Source: Ovis canadensis
Taxonomy: Eukaryota > Chordata > Mammalia > Artiodactyla > Bovidae
Length of the DNA stretch: 64,000 nt
Reading direction: 5' to 3'
Assembly (NCBI RefSeq): GCF_042477335.2
Contig: NC_091727.1
Span: 140,680,501-140,744,500 of the forward strand
Position 1 is the stretch's first letter, and each line of letters starts with the position of its first letter. The position numbers were made by a program, and so were the translations under genes. Below, in pieces: positions 22,364 to 33,156 of this stretch. Below the pieces are notes generated by a model. It saw nothing but the letters and a program-made list of their open reading frames with translations. It was not told the DNA's origin and ran no database searches.

Positions 22364-25035
22364 CTTGGTTATATTGCTGCGTTTGGGGTGGCCTTTTTAT
22401 ATTCTGGTAATTTGTGGAGTTCTCTTTATTATGGAGCTTCCTCACTTTGGGTGGGGTTCTATCAGTGGCTTGTCAAGGTTTCCTGGTTAGGGAGGCTTGT
22501 GTTGGAGTTTTGGTGGGTGGAGCTGGGTTTCTTCTCTCTGCAGTGCAGTGGAGTAACCCGTAATGGGTTACGAGACATCAAAGGTTTTGGGATAATTTTG
22601 AGCTGCCTGTATATTGAAGCTCAGGGGAGTGTTCCTGTGTTGCTGGAGAATTTGCATGGTATGTCTTGTTTTGGAACTTGTTGGCTCTTGGGTGGAGCTT
22701 GGTTTCGGTGTAGGTATGAAGGCATTAGATGGGCTCCTATTGCTTAATGTTCCCTGAATTCAAGAGTTCTCTAATGTTTTCAGGCTTTGGATTTAAGCCT
22801 CCTGCTTCTGGTTTTCAGTTTTATTTTTACAGTAGCCTCTAGACTTCTCCATCTATACAGCACTGATGATAAAACATCTAGGTTAAAGATTAAACGTTTC
22901 TCCACATTGAGGTACACTCAGAGAGGTTCACTGGGTTATAAGGAGAAGAGAAGATGGAGGAGGTAGTTAGAGGTAACTGGAATGAGATGCAGTGAGATCA
23001 AAAGAGAAGAGAGCAAGCTAACCAGTAGTCACTTCCTTATAGTGCACTCTGTAGTCTGGACCGCTCAGAGGTATTTACAGAGTTATACGGGAAGAGGAGA
23101 GGGAGGAAGTAGACAGAGGTGACCAGGAGGATCAGAGAGAGGAATGAGTAGGAGAGAGACAAATCCTGCCAGTAACCTGTTCCTTAGGTGTTCCCCACCG
23201 TCTGGAACACACAGAGATTCACAGAGTTGGATAGAGGAGAGATGGGGGAGAAAAGAGACAGAGACCACCTGGTGGAGAAAAAGGAGAGTCCAGAGGAGGA
23301 GAGAGTGGTCAAGCCAGTAATCTCGCTCTCAGGTAAACTGGGGTAGTGAAGTTTGGGTTTTTAAATGTACAAAATTGGCAACAAACACCTAAGAGCAAAG
23401 ATTAAAAATCTAGAGTAGAGGTTGGATTTTTTTTTTTTTTTTAAGATTTAAGCAACAAATGTGCCAAGGTTGGATTTTCAAAGATACAATATTAAAGAGA
23501 AGCAGAAGGAAAAAGGAAGAAAGAAAAAAAAAAGAAAGAAAAAGAATTATTAAAAAACAAACAAACAAACAGACAATCAAAAAAAAAAAAAAAACCATCA
23601 ACAACCATCCAAAGACTATATATCGTGTTTGCCTTAAAAAAAAAAAAAAGTCTTAAAAAAATAATAGTAATAATAGGTTATAGAAATAAAAATTAGAGGA
23701 GAAATAGAAGGCTTAACAATTTAAAAAAGTTAGAAAAAAAGGCAAAAAAAAAAAAAGGAATGATTTTAAAAATATTAAAAATATATCTCGCCCTTTCTGG
23801 TGTTATGGGCCATGTGGGATCACTTCCAAGGTGGTTCCCTCTGTTTAACTTCTTCTGTTTGCTGGTTTTTTAGGCTCACTAGTTCAGTCGCGCTGTGGGG
23901 AGGGGGGATGCTGCAAACAAATAGCACTGTCGTGTGCACACAGTATCTCTGGCCCCCTGGACCTGTCCTTTCTCGCGGGGCGCAAACCACTCCGGTTCTA
24001 GGATGCTCAGCCGGGAACCGTCTGGGGCCGGCCCTAGGCTGCGTGCACTTCCCTGGTCCAAGCCACTCAGGTTCGGCGCTCAGGCAGCTCTCAGAGGCAC
24101 AGATTTGGCTGGAACTGCGCTTTGTGCCCTTCCCAGGTCCGAGTAGCTCAGGAGTTTGGCGAGCACGATCGCCGCGGCTTGTCACCTTTTCTGCCGCTGC
24201 TGCTCAGCTCTCTGGGTGGACCGCTGGCGCACCCCGTGAGGCAGACTGTGACTGTCCAGCACCCCCAGAAGTCTTAGCAAAGGAGCCTGCTTGCAGTTAG
24301 GTACGTAAAGTCTCTCCGGGTCTGCAATTGCCCCTTTCCAGTCCTTACGGCTCTGGCTGCCTGTCCCCGGCGGGGGATGGTCTGCAGCCGGCTTTTTCCG
24401 TTCCGTCCTTTGTTCTGTGCTCGGTCCTGGCGGTGTCTTATGTTCAAGCTTTTCACGTGGTAGCTATCCCACAGTCTGGTTTGCTAGCCCAAGTTAGATC
24501 GTTCTGGTTGCGCGTGGGGTGTTCCTGCCCGATTCTTACAAAGCTCTGCAGCCCGCGCCTCCCGCGCATCCCTGCCCTGCCCCCACTTCCCAATGGCGGA
24601 TGGAGGCGTCTGTGCTGCTTTTCCGCTGGGGGAGTTACTGTTGGGCTTGTAATCTGTTGGTTTTAATTATTTATCTATTTTTCCTTCCTGTTATGTTGCC
24701 ATCTGTGTTTCCAAGGCTCGCCACAGACTCGGCAGGGAGAGTGTTTCCTGGTGTTTGGAAACCTCTCTTCTTAAAATTCCCTTCCCGGGACGGGCTTCCC
24801 TTCCCGGGACGGAGCTCCCTCCCCACCTCCTTTGTCTCCTTTTTCGTCTTTTATATTTTTTCCTACCTGTTTCTGAAGACAATGGTCTGCTTTTCTGGTT
24901 GCCTGATGTCCTCTGCCAGCCTACAGAAGTTGTTTTGTGAAGTTTGCTCAGCGTTGAAATGTTCTTTTGAGGAATTTGTGAGGGAGAAAGTGGTCTTCCC
25001 GTCCTATTCCTCTGCTATCTTTCCCTCCGTCCCCC
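22364..25035 (-). promoter_or_regulatory. L1 5' UTR with internal promoter region
   Basis: Non-coding 2.7 kb upstream of ORF1 on the minus strand. The part nearest the 5' end (about 23880-24850) is GC- and CpG-rich, while 23430-23780 is strongly A-rich on the plus strand. L1 promoters lie in the 5' UTR, so this copy would retain its promoter. Activity is unknown. Confidence 0.6.
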
Positions 25036-25050
25036 AAGGCCATCATTTTT
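25036..25050. repeat. Right target-site duplication of the L1
   Basis: AAGGCCATCATTTTT, identical to 17255-17269. It duplicates BovB endonuclease-region sequence and proves insertion into a pre-existing BovB. Confidence 0.93.
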
Positions 25051-25965
25051 GAGTAGGTCTTCATAGAATCATTCAACTTCAGCTTCTTTGGCATTAGTGC
25101 TTGGGGTATAGACTTGGATTACTGTGATACTGAAAGGTTTGCCTTGGAAACAAATAGAAATCATTCTGTCATTTTTGAGATTGCCCCCAAGTACTACATT
25201 TCAGACTCTCTTGTGGACTATGAGGGCTATTCCACTTTTTCTAAGGCATTCTTGCCCAGAGTAGTAGATATAATGGTCGTCTGAATTAACTTCACCCGTT
25301 AGAGTCCACTTTAGTTCACCGATTCCTAAAATGTCGATGTTCAACCTTGCCATGTCCTGTTTGATCACTTCCAATTTACCTTGGTTCATGGACCTAACAT
25401 TCCAGGTTCCTATGCAATATTTTTCTGTACAGCATCGGACTTTACTTCCATCCCCAGTCACATCCACAACTGGGTGTTGTTTTCACTTTGGCTCCGTCTC
25501 TCCCTCCTTTCTGGAGTTATTTCTCCAATCTTCTCCAGTAGCATATCGGGCACCTACCAAGCCGGGGAGTTCATCTTTCAGTGTCATATCTCTTTGCCTT
25601 TTCATACTGTTCAGGGGCTCTCAATGCCAGAATACTAAAGTTGTTTGCCATTGTCTTCTCCAGTGGACCACGTTTTGTCAGAACTTTCCACTATGACCCA
25701 TCCGTCTTGGGTGGCCCTACACGGCATGGCTCGCAGTTACATGGAGTTAGACAAGCTGTGATCCATGTGAGCAGTTTGGCCAGGTTTCTGTGACTGTGGT
25801 TTTCATGATATCTCCCCTATCATGGAGAAGGATAAGAGGCTTATGGAAGCTTCCCAGTGGGAGAGACTTAATGTGAGGAAACTCAGTCTTGTACTGATGG
25901 GTGGGGCCATGCTCATTAAATCTTTAATCCTATTTTCTGTTGATGGGATGATGGGAGTAAATAAT
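25051..25965 (-). mobile_element. BovB LINE, 5' part (continuation across L1)
   Basis: Continues the BovB interrupted at 17254. The minus-strand peptide at 25467-25201 reads CIGTWNVRSMNQGKLE and GIGELKW, the N-terminal motifs of the BovB APE-type endonuclease. Beyond 25467 lies the BovB 5' region, with the complement of CATGGCCCCACCCATCAG near 25905. The 5' end near 25965 is approximate. Confidence 0.85.
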
Positions 25966-26126
25966 TTTCAATTCAGTTTCAAATAAATATTTATCAAATT
26001 CTACCTAACTGAAAAAACCATTCCCCAAATTTCCACTTTAGCAAACATTTGGGTAAACTCTAGCCCAATTTACTCCCATGAAAAACAATGGTATGAGTCG
26101 ATGAATTGTAAAATTTATTCATATTA

Positions 26127-26345
26127 AAGACTTGCTCTGTGCCTGATCTGACAGTAAGTGCTTTATATATATTGACTCATGTAATACTTTGGGGAGATGG
26201 TACTATGACATCTCTAATTTATTACAGATGAGACCCTAAGATTAAGTAATTTGTCAAAATTCACCTAGAGCTCTTAAGTGGCAGGGCTCAGATTTAAATC
26301 CAAGTAGTTGACCTCTGGAGTCAAGCTTTGTAATTCTCCATGCTG
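26127..26345 (+). mobile_element. MIR SINE
   Basis: Reads the MIR order: 'cttgctctgtgcctgatctgac', 'aagtgctttatatatattgactcatgtaat', 'ttacagatgagaccctaagattaagtaatttgtc', 'cacctagagctcttaagtggcagggctcagatttaaatcca' and 'gacctctggagtc'. Old mammalian element. Confidence 0.85.
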
Positions 26346-26446
26346 TATAGTTTCAGTTAGATTACTGTGGCCTAACATACGCAGCCTGAGTATGACAACT
26401 TTTAGGTACTGCAGGACCATCTTCCAACTTTCTCTCTGTTCACTTG

Positions 26447-26762
26447 GCAAGTGTCTGGCTCAGATGGTAAAAAAATCTGCCCACAATGTGGAAGACCCAG
26501 GTTCGATCCCAGGGTTCAGAAGATCCCCTGAAGAAGGGAAAGGCTACCCATTCCAGAATTGTTGGGGGATTCCCTGGTGGCTCAGATGGTAAAGAACCTG
26601 CCTGCAATGCAAGAGACCCAGGTTTGATAGCCAGGTCATGGAAGATCCCCTGCAGAAGGGAAAGGCAACCCACTCCAGTATTCTTGCCTGGAGAATTCCA
26701 TGGGCAGAGAAGCCTGGCAGTTCATGGGGTCGCAGAGAGTCAGACATGACTGAGCGACGTTC
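26447..26762 (+). mobile_element. Two Bov-tA SINEs in tandem (first one 3'-short)
   Basis: A first unit (26447-26570) has a tRNA-like head and ends at 'gctacccattccagaattgttgg'. A second complete unit (about 26571-26762) starts ATTCCCTGGTGGCTCAGATG and ends 'gagtcagacatgactgagcgac'. This is a second example of head-to-tail Bov-tA arrangement. Confidence 0.85.
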
Positions 26763-26789
26763 CTGTTCCTGTATGATATGTCTTGCTCT

Positions 26790-27040
26790 TCCCTATGTAC
26801 TTCACTTCTCATGATAATCTCTAGGTCCATCCATGTTGCTACAAATGACATTATTTCATTCTTTTTATGGCTGAGTAGTATTCCATCTTCTTTATCCATT
26901 TATCTGTCCATGAGTATTTAGGTTGTCTCCACACACTGGCTATTGTGAATAGTGCTGCTGTGAACATAGGGGTACATGTATCTTTTTGAATTATGATTTC
27001 TCAGAATATATGTCCAGGAGTGGGATTGCTAGATTCAACT
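26790..27040 (-). mobile_element. L1 ORF2 C-terminal/3' end fragment
   Basis: Minus-strand translation contains SHKKNEIMSFVATWMDLE, the usual L1 ORF2 C-terminal region. On the plus strand 'ttgtctccacacactggctattgtgaatagtgctgctgtgaacat' is the complement of the same region. Truncated at both ends. Confidence 0.75.
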
Positions 27041-27667
27041 GATTTTAAAACTCTTTTGTTTTGGCTTATTTAAATAGCAAGAGGTGGTATGTCTACTCCT
27101 TACTGACTCCTTTTGAGAATGGGGCTGTTTTACTGACCTAACCCTCCCTTCCACGTTCATGGAGACAGACTCAAGAAGGATGAGAATTCTGATACTGAAT
27201 AATGGGGCAGCCCACTCAGCCATGTTTTGTTTATGAGAGAGACTCCCAAAACTCAGCCATCTAGAAATGCCAAAAAGAAATGTGTGAGTGAATTACATAT
27301 TTATGACAGTCACATCCAAAAAGAAAACTGCTGTCAATATTGGATAAATAGAAGAAAATAGAAGAAAAAACACTTAGTGGGGCAAAATAAGTTTATATTC
27401 ATTAAAAAATCCAAATGAAGGTATTTTAGTCCTGAATTTTGTGCACTAAAAAGTAATACCAAGGATGAACAAGATGTGGAAGGATTAGGTGAACGTGGAG
27501 TATGTCTCTGTCCATGGATACATCAGGAATACACCTTCAGACACAGAAGTGCTTGCAGACACCAGCTGAGAGTGGACAGCAGTACCTGACCACAGGAAAA
27601 CAACATGTTGAACCTTGCAAAATTTGGTAGGATTTTGTTTCCCCTGGGGGAAAAACAGGAGTATTAG
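27041..27667. other. Unassigned DNA
   Basis: No gene or confident repeat call. The last 100-150 bp before the LTR at 27668 do not show a primer-binding site. Confidence 0.3.
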
Positions 27668-28149
27668 TGTTGCAGGAAGGTGGACCCCTTCCAGGGCCTG
27701 AAACTTGGCTCTTGTCTAACACTCAGAAATGAATTGTCCGAGAGACATATGTACTGACAAAGCAAGAGATTTTATTGGGAAAGGGCCCCCCGGGTGGAGA
27801 GCAGTAGGGGAAGGAAACCCAGGAGAACTGCTCTGCCGCGTGGCTCGCAATGTCGGGTTTTATGGTGATGGGATTAGTTTCCGGGTGGTCTTTGAGCAAT
27901 CATTCTAAGTCAGAGTCTTTTCTGGTGGTGCACGCATCGCTCAGCCAAGATGGATGCTAGTGAGAGGGATTCTGGGAAGTGAATGTACACACAGTGTCTC
28001 CTTTAGACCTTTCCCGAACTCTTCTGGTTGATGGTGGCTTATTAGTTCCATTCCTTATCAGGATCTCCTGTCATAAAACAACGCATGCAAATAGGTGCTA
28101 TGGTGCCTGGCCAGGGTGGGCGGTTTCAATCAGTGTGCTTCCCCTAACA
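27668..28149 (-). mobile_element. Class I (gammaretrovirus-like) LTR
   Basis: On the minus strand it starts TGTTAGGGGAAGC (at 28149) and ends CTTCCTGCAACA (at 27668), with AATAAAATCTCTTGCTTTG forming the polyadenylation/R zone near 27760-27780. About 480 bp. No matching 4-bp flanks were found (TTAG against ACTC), so it may be a recombined or partial copy rather than a clean solo LTR. Confidence 0.65.
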
Positions 28150-29124
28150 ACTCTTCCCTGAGAGACTTCATACACAAGATACTTCTTGGGAATTGGGGCA
28201 GAGGTCTCCTTCTTCTGTAACTTATCCTGCTGTGCATGGGCGTAGGCCTGCCTAGCAAAGCAGAAGTCTCTCTCTACCTGATCTAAGTTGGGGTGTTCCA
28301 CATCTGAAACCAGCTTCTACACTTGCAGTAACAGAAATTTAGTTTGAAACTGTTGGCCTCTCTCTGAGATGAAATAGACAAGGGCCAAACAGGAGACCTA
28401 AAGGATAGTCATCTCTGGTCCCTGGAAAAAGAAGGGAGCATTTGGGGTGAGGGTTGCAGGGTTTGTGAACCTTTTTGATTGGTTGGTGGTGGGGCAACAG
28501 AGCTGTGCTCCAGGAATCTTGTGTTCAGTCTGAAGTTACCATCCTCCACCTGGGTGGGGGTTCAAAGACATTGTTATGCATCTTTCTTTGAGTAGGAACC
28601 AGGACTCTGTCTGGAGGCTGTACCAACATTTGATTGTTTCTCCTGTTTCTGTATCCCCTCCCTTCCCTGATTAGCAATTGTGTGAATCTACCCTTTGGAA
28701 CTCAGGGAAGGTCAAGGAGGCCGAATGAAGCCTGTATCCTACAGACAAGAAATGGAGAAGACAGAACAGATCTGTACTCCAGAGCCCTGCAGAGTTCCGC
28801 TCAGTTTTGATTTAGGACACTGGGCAACTATGACTGTGATAACTTCCTGTCAAAATGGAGCAAAGGACTCCCTCAGCTTGGAGTATAGACACTGAATTGG
28901 AAGTACTTCTGAGTTCTAAGTTCTACATCTGAATCTCGTATGATGAAAATCCTAATCCCCTGGTCTGCCATTTTGGTGTAACAGACCCAATTAGAAGTAG
29001 TCGGAGGAGTGATAACTGGGATTTAGTAGACAAAATAAATCTTATTTCTTTTTAGAAGAATAGGCCTGAAACCCAGTCTGGACCTGGCACTTGAGGGAGA
29101 CTTGTAGCCAGGTAGCCACTTGCC
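28150..29124. other. Unassigned DNA next to the LTR
   Basis: May include retroviral internal remnants, but nothing is recognisable. A 67-codon minus-strand frame at 28301-28098 (peptide around QVERDFCFARQAYAHAQQDK) crosses the LTR edge; I recognise no family. Confidence 0.3.
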
Positions 29125-30449
29125 TCAGTTCAGTTCAGTCTCTCAGTCATGTCCGACTCTTTGCGACCCCATGAATCGAACAACACCAGGCCTCCCTGTC
29201 CATCACTAACTCCCGGAGTTCACTCAGATTCATGTCCATCGAGTCAATGATGCCATCCTGCCATCTCATCCTCAGTTGTCCCCTTCTCCTCCTGCCCCCA
29301 ATCCCTCCCAGCATCAGAGTCTTTTCCAATGAGTCAACTCTTCGCATGAGGTGGCCAAAGTACTGGAGCTTCAGCCTTAGCATCATTCCTTCCAAAGAAA
29401 TCCCAGGGCTGGTCTCCTTCAGAATGGACTGGTTGGATCTCCTTGCAGTCCAAGGGACTCTCAAGAGTCTTCTGCAACACCACAGTTCAAAAGTGTCAAT
29501 TCTTCGGCGCTCAGCCTTCTTCACAGTCCTACTCTCACATCCATACATGACCACTGGAAAAACCATAGCCTTGACTAGACAGACCTTAGTTGGCAAACTA
29601 ATGTCTCTGCTTTTGAATATGCTATCTAGGTTGATCATCACTTTTCTACCAAGGAGTAAGCGTCTTTTAATTGCATGGCTGCAATCACCATCTGTAGTGA
29701 TTTTGAGCCCCCCAAAATAAAGTCTGACACTGTTTCCACTGTTTCCCCATCTATTTCCCATGAAGTGATGGGACCAGATGCCATGATCTTCGTTTTCTGA
29801 ATGTTGAGCTTTAAGCCAACATTTCACTCTCCTCTTCCACTTTCATCAAGAGGCATTTTAGTTCCTCTTCACTTTCTGCCATAAGGGTGGTGTCATCTGC
29901 ATATCTATGGTTATTGATATTTCTCCTGGCAATCTTGATTCCAGCTTGTGTTTCTTCCAGTCCAGCGTTTCTCATGATGTACTCTGCATAGAAGTTAAAT
30001 AAGCAGGGTGACAATATACAGCCTTGACGTACTCCTTTTCCTATTTGGAACCAGTCTGTTGTTCCATGTCCAGTTCTAACTGTTGCTTCCTATCCTGCAT
30101 ACAGATTTCTCAAGAGGCACGTCAGGTGGTCCGGTATTCCCATCTCTCTCAGAATTTTCCACAGTTTTTTGGGATCCACACAGTAAAAGGCTTTGTCATA
30201 GTCAATAAAGCAGAAATAGATGTTTTTCTGGAACTCTTTTGCTTTTTCCATGATCCAGTGGATGTTGGCAATTTGATCTCTGGTTCCTCTGCCTTTTCTA
30301 AAACCAGCTTGAACATCAGGAAGTTCACGGTTCACGTACAGCTGAAGCCTGGCTTGGAGAATTTTGAGCATTACTTTACTAGCATGTGAGATGAGTGCAA
30401 TTGTGCGGTACTTTGAGCATTCTTTGGCATTACCTTTCTTTGGGATTGG

Positions 30450-30653
30450 GCTTCCCTGGTGGCTCAGACAGTAAAGCATCTGCCTGCAATGCGGGAGACC
30501 GGGGTTCGATTCCTGAGTCGGGAAGGTTCCCCTGGAGAAGGAAATGGCAATCCACTCCGGCACTCTTGCCTGGAAAATCCCATAGATGGAGGAGCCTGAT
30601 AGGCTACAGTCCATGGGGTCGCGAAGAGTCGGACATGACTGAGTGGCTTCACT
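30450..30653 (+). mobile_element. Bov-tA SINE inserted in BovB
   Basis: Complete element from GCTTCCCTGGTGGCTCAG to 'gactgagtggcttcact', flanked by direct repeats TTTCTTTGGGATTGG at 30435-30449 and 30654-30668. It lies at the same BovB position as the element at 35914. Confidence 0.92.
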
Positions 30654-30833
30654 TTTCTTTGGGATTGGAATGAAAACTGACCTTTTCCAGTCCTGTGGCC
30701 ACTGCTGGGTTTGCCAAATTTGCTGGCATATTGAGTGCAGCGCTTTCACAGCATCATCTCTCAGGATTTGAAATAGCTCAACTGGAATGCCATCACCTCC
30801 ACTAGCTTTGTTCGTGGTGATGCTTTCTAAGGC

Positions 30834-31559
30834 TCACTTGACTTCACATTCCAGGATGTCTGGCTCTAGATGAGTGATCAGACCATTGTGATTATCTGGG
30901 TCATGAAGATCTTTTTTGTATAGTTCCTCTGTGTATTTTTTCTTCAGTTTGAGTCTGAATTTGGTAATAAGGAGTTCATGATCTGAGCCACAGTCAGCTC
31001 CTGGTCTTGTTTTTGTTGACTGTATAGAGCTTCTCCATCTTTGGCTGCAAAGAATATAATCAATCTGATTTTGGTGTTGACCATCTGGTGATGTCCATGT
31101 GTAGAGTCTTCTCTTGTGTTGTTGGAAGAGGGTGTTTGCTATGACCAGTGCATTTTCTTGGCAAAACTCTATTAGTCTTTGCCCTGCTTCATTCCACATT
31201 CCAAGGCCAAATTTGCCCATTACCTCAGGTATTTCTTGAGTTCCTACTTTTGCATTCCAGTCCCCTATAATGAAAAGGACATCTTTTTTGGGTGTTCGTT
31301 CTAAAAGGTCTTGTAGGTCTTCATAAAACCATTCAACTTCAGTTTCTTCAGCGTTACTGGTTGGGGCATAGACTTGGATAACTGTGATATTGAATGGTTT
31401 GTCTTGGAGATGAACAGAGATCATTCTGTCGTTTTTGAGATTGCATCCAAGTACTGCATTTTGGACTCTTTTGTTGACCATGATGGCTACTCCATTTCTT
31501 CTGAGGGATTCCTGCCCACAGTAGTAGATGTAATGGTCATCTGAGTTAAATTCACCCAT
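30834..31559 (-). pseudogene. BovB endonuclease domain remnant fused to downstream segment
   Basis: A 241-codon frame covers most of the APE-type endonuclease: VYAPTSNAEETEVEW, IIGDWNAKVGTQE (the catalytic DxN pair is kept), NQIDYILCSQRW and the GSDHELL ending. It then runs directly into YTEELYKKDLHDPD, normally far downstream, because the intervening connector is deleted in frame. The upstream part of the domain (GTSNVRSMNQGKLE, SKL) is in a separate frame ending near 31569. Non-functional as a LINE protein. Confidence 0.8.
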
Positions 31560-32289
31560 TCCAGTCCATTATAGTTTGCTGATTCCTAGAATGTTGATGT
31601 TCACTCTTGCCATCTTTTGTTTGACCACTTCCAATTTGCCTTGATTCATGGACCTGACATTCGAGGTTCCTATGCAATATTGCTCTTTACAGCATTGTAC
31701 CTTGCTTCTATCACTAGTCACATCCACAGCTGGGTATTGTGTTTGCTTTGGCTCCATCCCTTCATTCTTTCTGGAGTTATTTCTCCACTGATCTCCAGTA
31801 GCATATTGGGCACCTAATGACCTGGCGAGTTCCTCTTTTGGTGTCCTGTCATTTTGCTTTTTCATACTGTTCATGGGATTCTCAAGGCAAGAATACTGAA
31901 GTGGCTTGCCATTGCCTTCTCCAGTGGACCACATTCTGTCAGACCTTTCCACCATGACCCACCCGTCTTGGGTTGCCCCACAGGCATGGCTTGGTGTCAT
32001 TGAGTTAGAGAAGGCTGTGGTCCTAGTGTGATTAGGTTGACGAGTTTTCTGTGAGTATGGTTTCAGTGTTTCTGCCCTCTGATGCCCTCTTGCAACACCT
32101 ACCATCTTACTTGGGTTTCTCTTACCTTGGGCGTGGGGTATCTCTCCATGGCTGCTCCAGCAAAGCACAGCCACTGCTCCTTACCTTGAATGAGGGGTAT
32201 TTCCTTACCGCCACTGTTCCTGACCTTCAATGTGGGATAGCTCCCTCGGCCCTCCTGTGCCTGCTTAGCCACGTGTATAAGTACATGTA

Positions 32290-33156
32290 AAAGTATATAA
32301 GTACATGATGCAAAATGCCAGGATGGATGAAGCACAAGCTGGAACCAAGATTGCTGGGAGAAACATCAATAACCTCAGATATGCAGATGACACCACCCTT
32401 ATGGCAGAAAGTGAAGAAGAACTACAGAGCCTCATGATGAAAGTGAAAGAGGAGAGTTAAAAGGTGGTTTAAAACTCAACTTTCAAAAAACAAAGATCAT
32501 GGCATCCAGTCCCATTACTTCATGGCAAATAGGTGGGGAAACAGTGGAAAAAGTGCCAGACTTTATTTTCTTAGGTTCCAAAATCACTGCAGATTGTGAC
32601 TGCAGCCATGAAATCAAAAGATGCTTGTTCCTTGGAAGAGAAGCTATGACTAACCCAGACAGCATGGTACAAAGCAGGGACATTAATTTGCTGACAAATG
32701 TCCATCCTGTCAAAGCTATGGTTTTTCCAGTAGTCATATATGGATGTGAGAATTGGACTATAAAGGAAGCTGAGTGCCAAAAAATTAATGCTTTTGAACT
32801 GTGGTGTTGGAGAAGACTCTTGAGAGTCCCTCAGGCTGCAAAGAGATCAAATGAGTCAACCCTAAAGGAAATCAGTCCTGAATATTCATTGGAAGGACTG
32901 ATGCTGAACCTGAAGCTCCAATACTTTGGCACCTCATATGAACAACTGACTTATTGGAAAAAGCCCTGATGCTTGGAAAGATTGAAGTCAGGAGGAGAAG
33001 GGGATGACAGAGGATGAGATGGCTGGATGGGATCACCAACTCAATGTACATGGGTTTGAGCAAGCTCCAGTTGTTGGTGATCGACAGTGAAGTCTGGCAT
33101 GGTGCAGACCGTAGGGTGGCAAAGAGTTGGTGAAGACTGAGTGACAGAACTGACTA
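32290..33156 (+). mobile_element. BovB LINE 3' fragment, head to head with the previous copy
   Basis: 5'-truncated plus-strand BovB starting within the RT (ATGCAGATGACACCACCCTT, the YADD region, near 32379) and running to 'gaagactgagtgacagaactgac'. A 156-codon frame (32499-32969) contains FIFLGSKITADCDCSHEIKR and [12 protein letters not shown]. Confidence 0.85.

Larger units (their letters stand above)
17270..25035 (-). mobile_element. Near full-length L1 LINE nested in BovB
   Basis: About 7.8 kb in complement. Poly-T tail at 17265-17277; 3' UTR to 17713; ORF2 17714-21385; 51-bp inter-ORF spacer; ORF1 21437-22363; 5' UTR 22364-25035, whose 5' end on the minus strand starts with GGGGGACGGAGGG. 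The flanking 15-bp duplications at 17255 and 25036 are identical. The minus-strand target reads CTC then AAAAATG, close to the L1 endonuclease preference TT/AAAA. ORF1 and ORF2 are each interrupted by in-frame stops but carry no frameshift that I can see, so it is a fairly recent but disabled copy. Confidence 0.93.
29125..32280 (-). mobile_element. BovB LINE, nearly full length with internal deletion and SINE
   Basis: The plus-strand left end CAGTTCAGTTCAGT is the 3' terminus complement. Minus-strand remnants: a C-terminal 226-codon frame (29827-29147), reverse transcriptase (YAEYIMRNAGLEETQAG, RYADDTTLM), then endonuclease. About 500 bp between RT and endonuclease is missing (junction near 30940) compared with the copy at 14811. 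A Bov-tA is inserted at 30450. The GC-rich BovB 5' end lies at about 32045-32280. Confidence 0.88.

Noticed and set aside
21927-22490. A 187-codon plus-strand frame rich in Ile/Leu/Ser
   Set aside because: Complement of the L1 ORF1 coiled-coil region; hydrophobic composition is the antisense of Glu/Lys/Asn codons.
23800-25052. Several plus-strand frames of 112-177 codons in CpG-rich DNA
   Set aside because: They lie in the 5' UTR of the minus-strand L1; GC content reduces stops by chance.
28098-28301. A 67-codon minus-strand frame beside the class I LTR
   Set aside because: It crosses the LTR boundary, has no family match that I know, and an in-frame stop lies just upstream.
30464-30620. 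tRNA-like box A/box B sequences in Bov-tA copies, here and elsewhere
   Set aside because: These are SINE heads derived from a tRNA; no cloverleaf or mature tRNA is supported.
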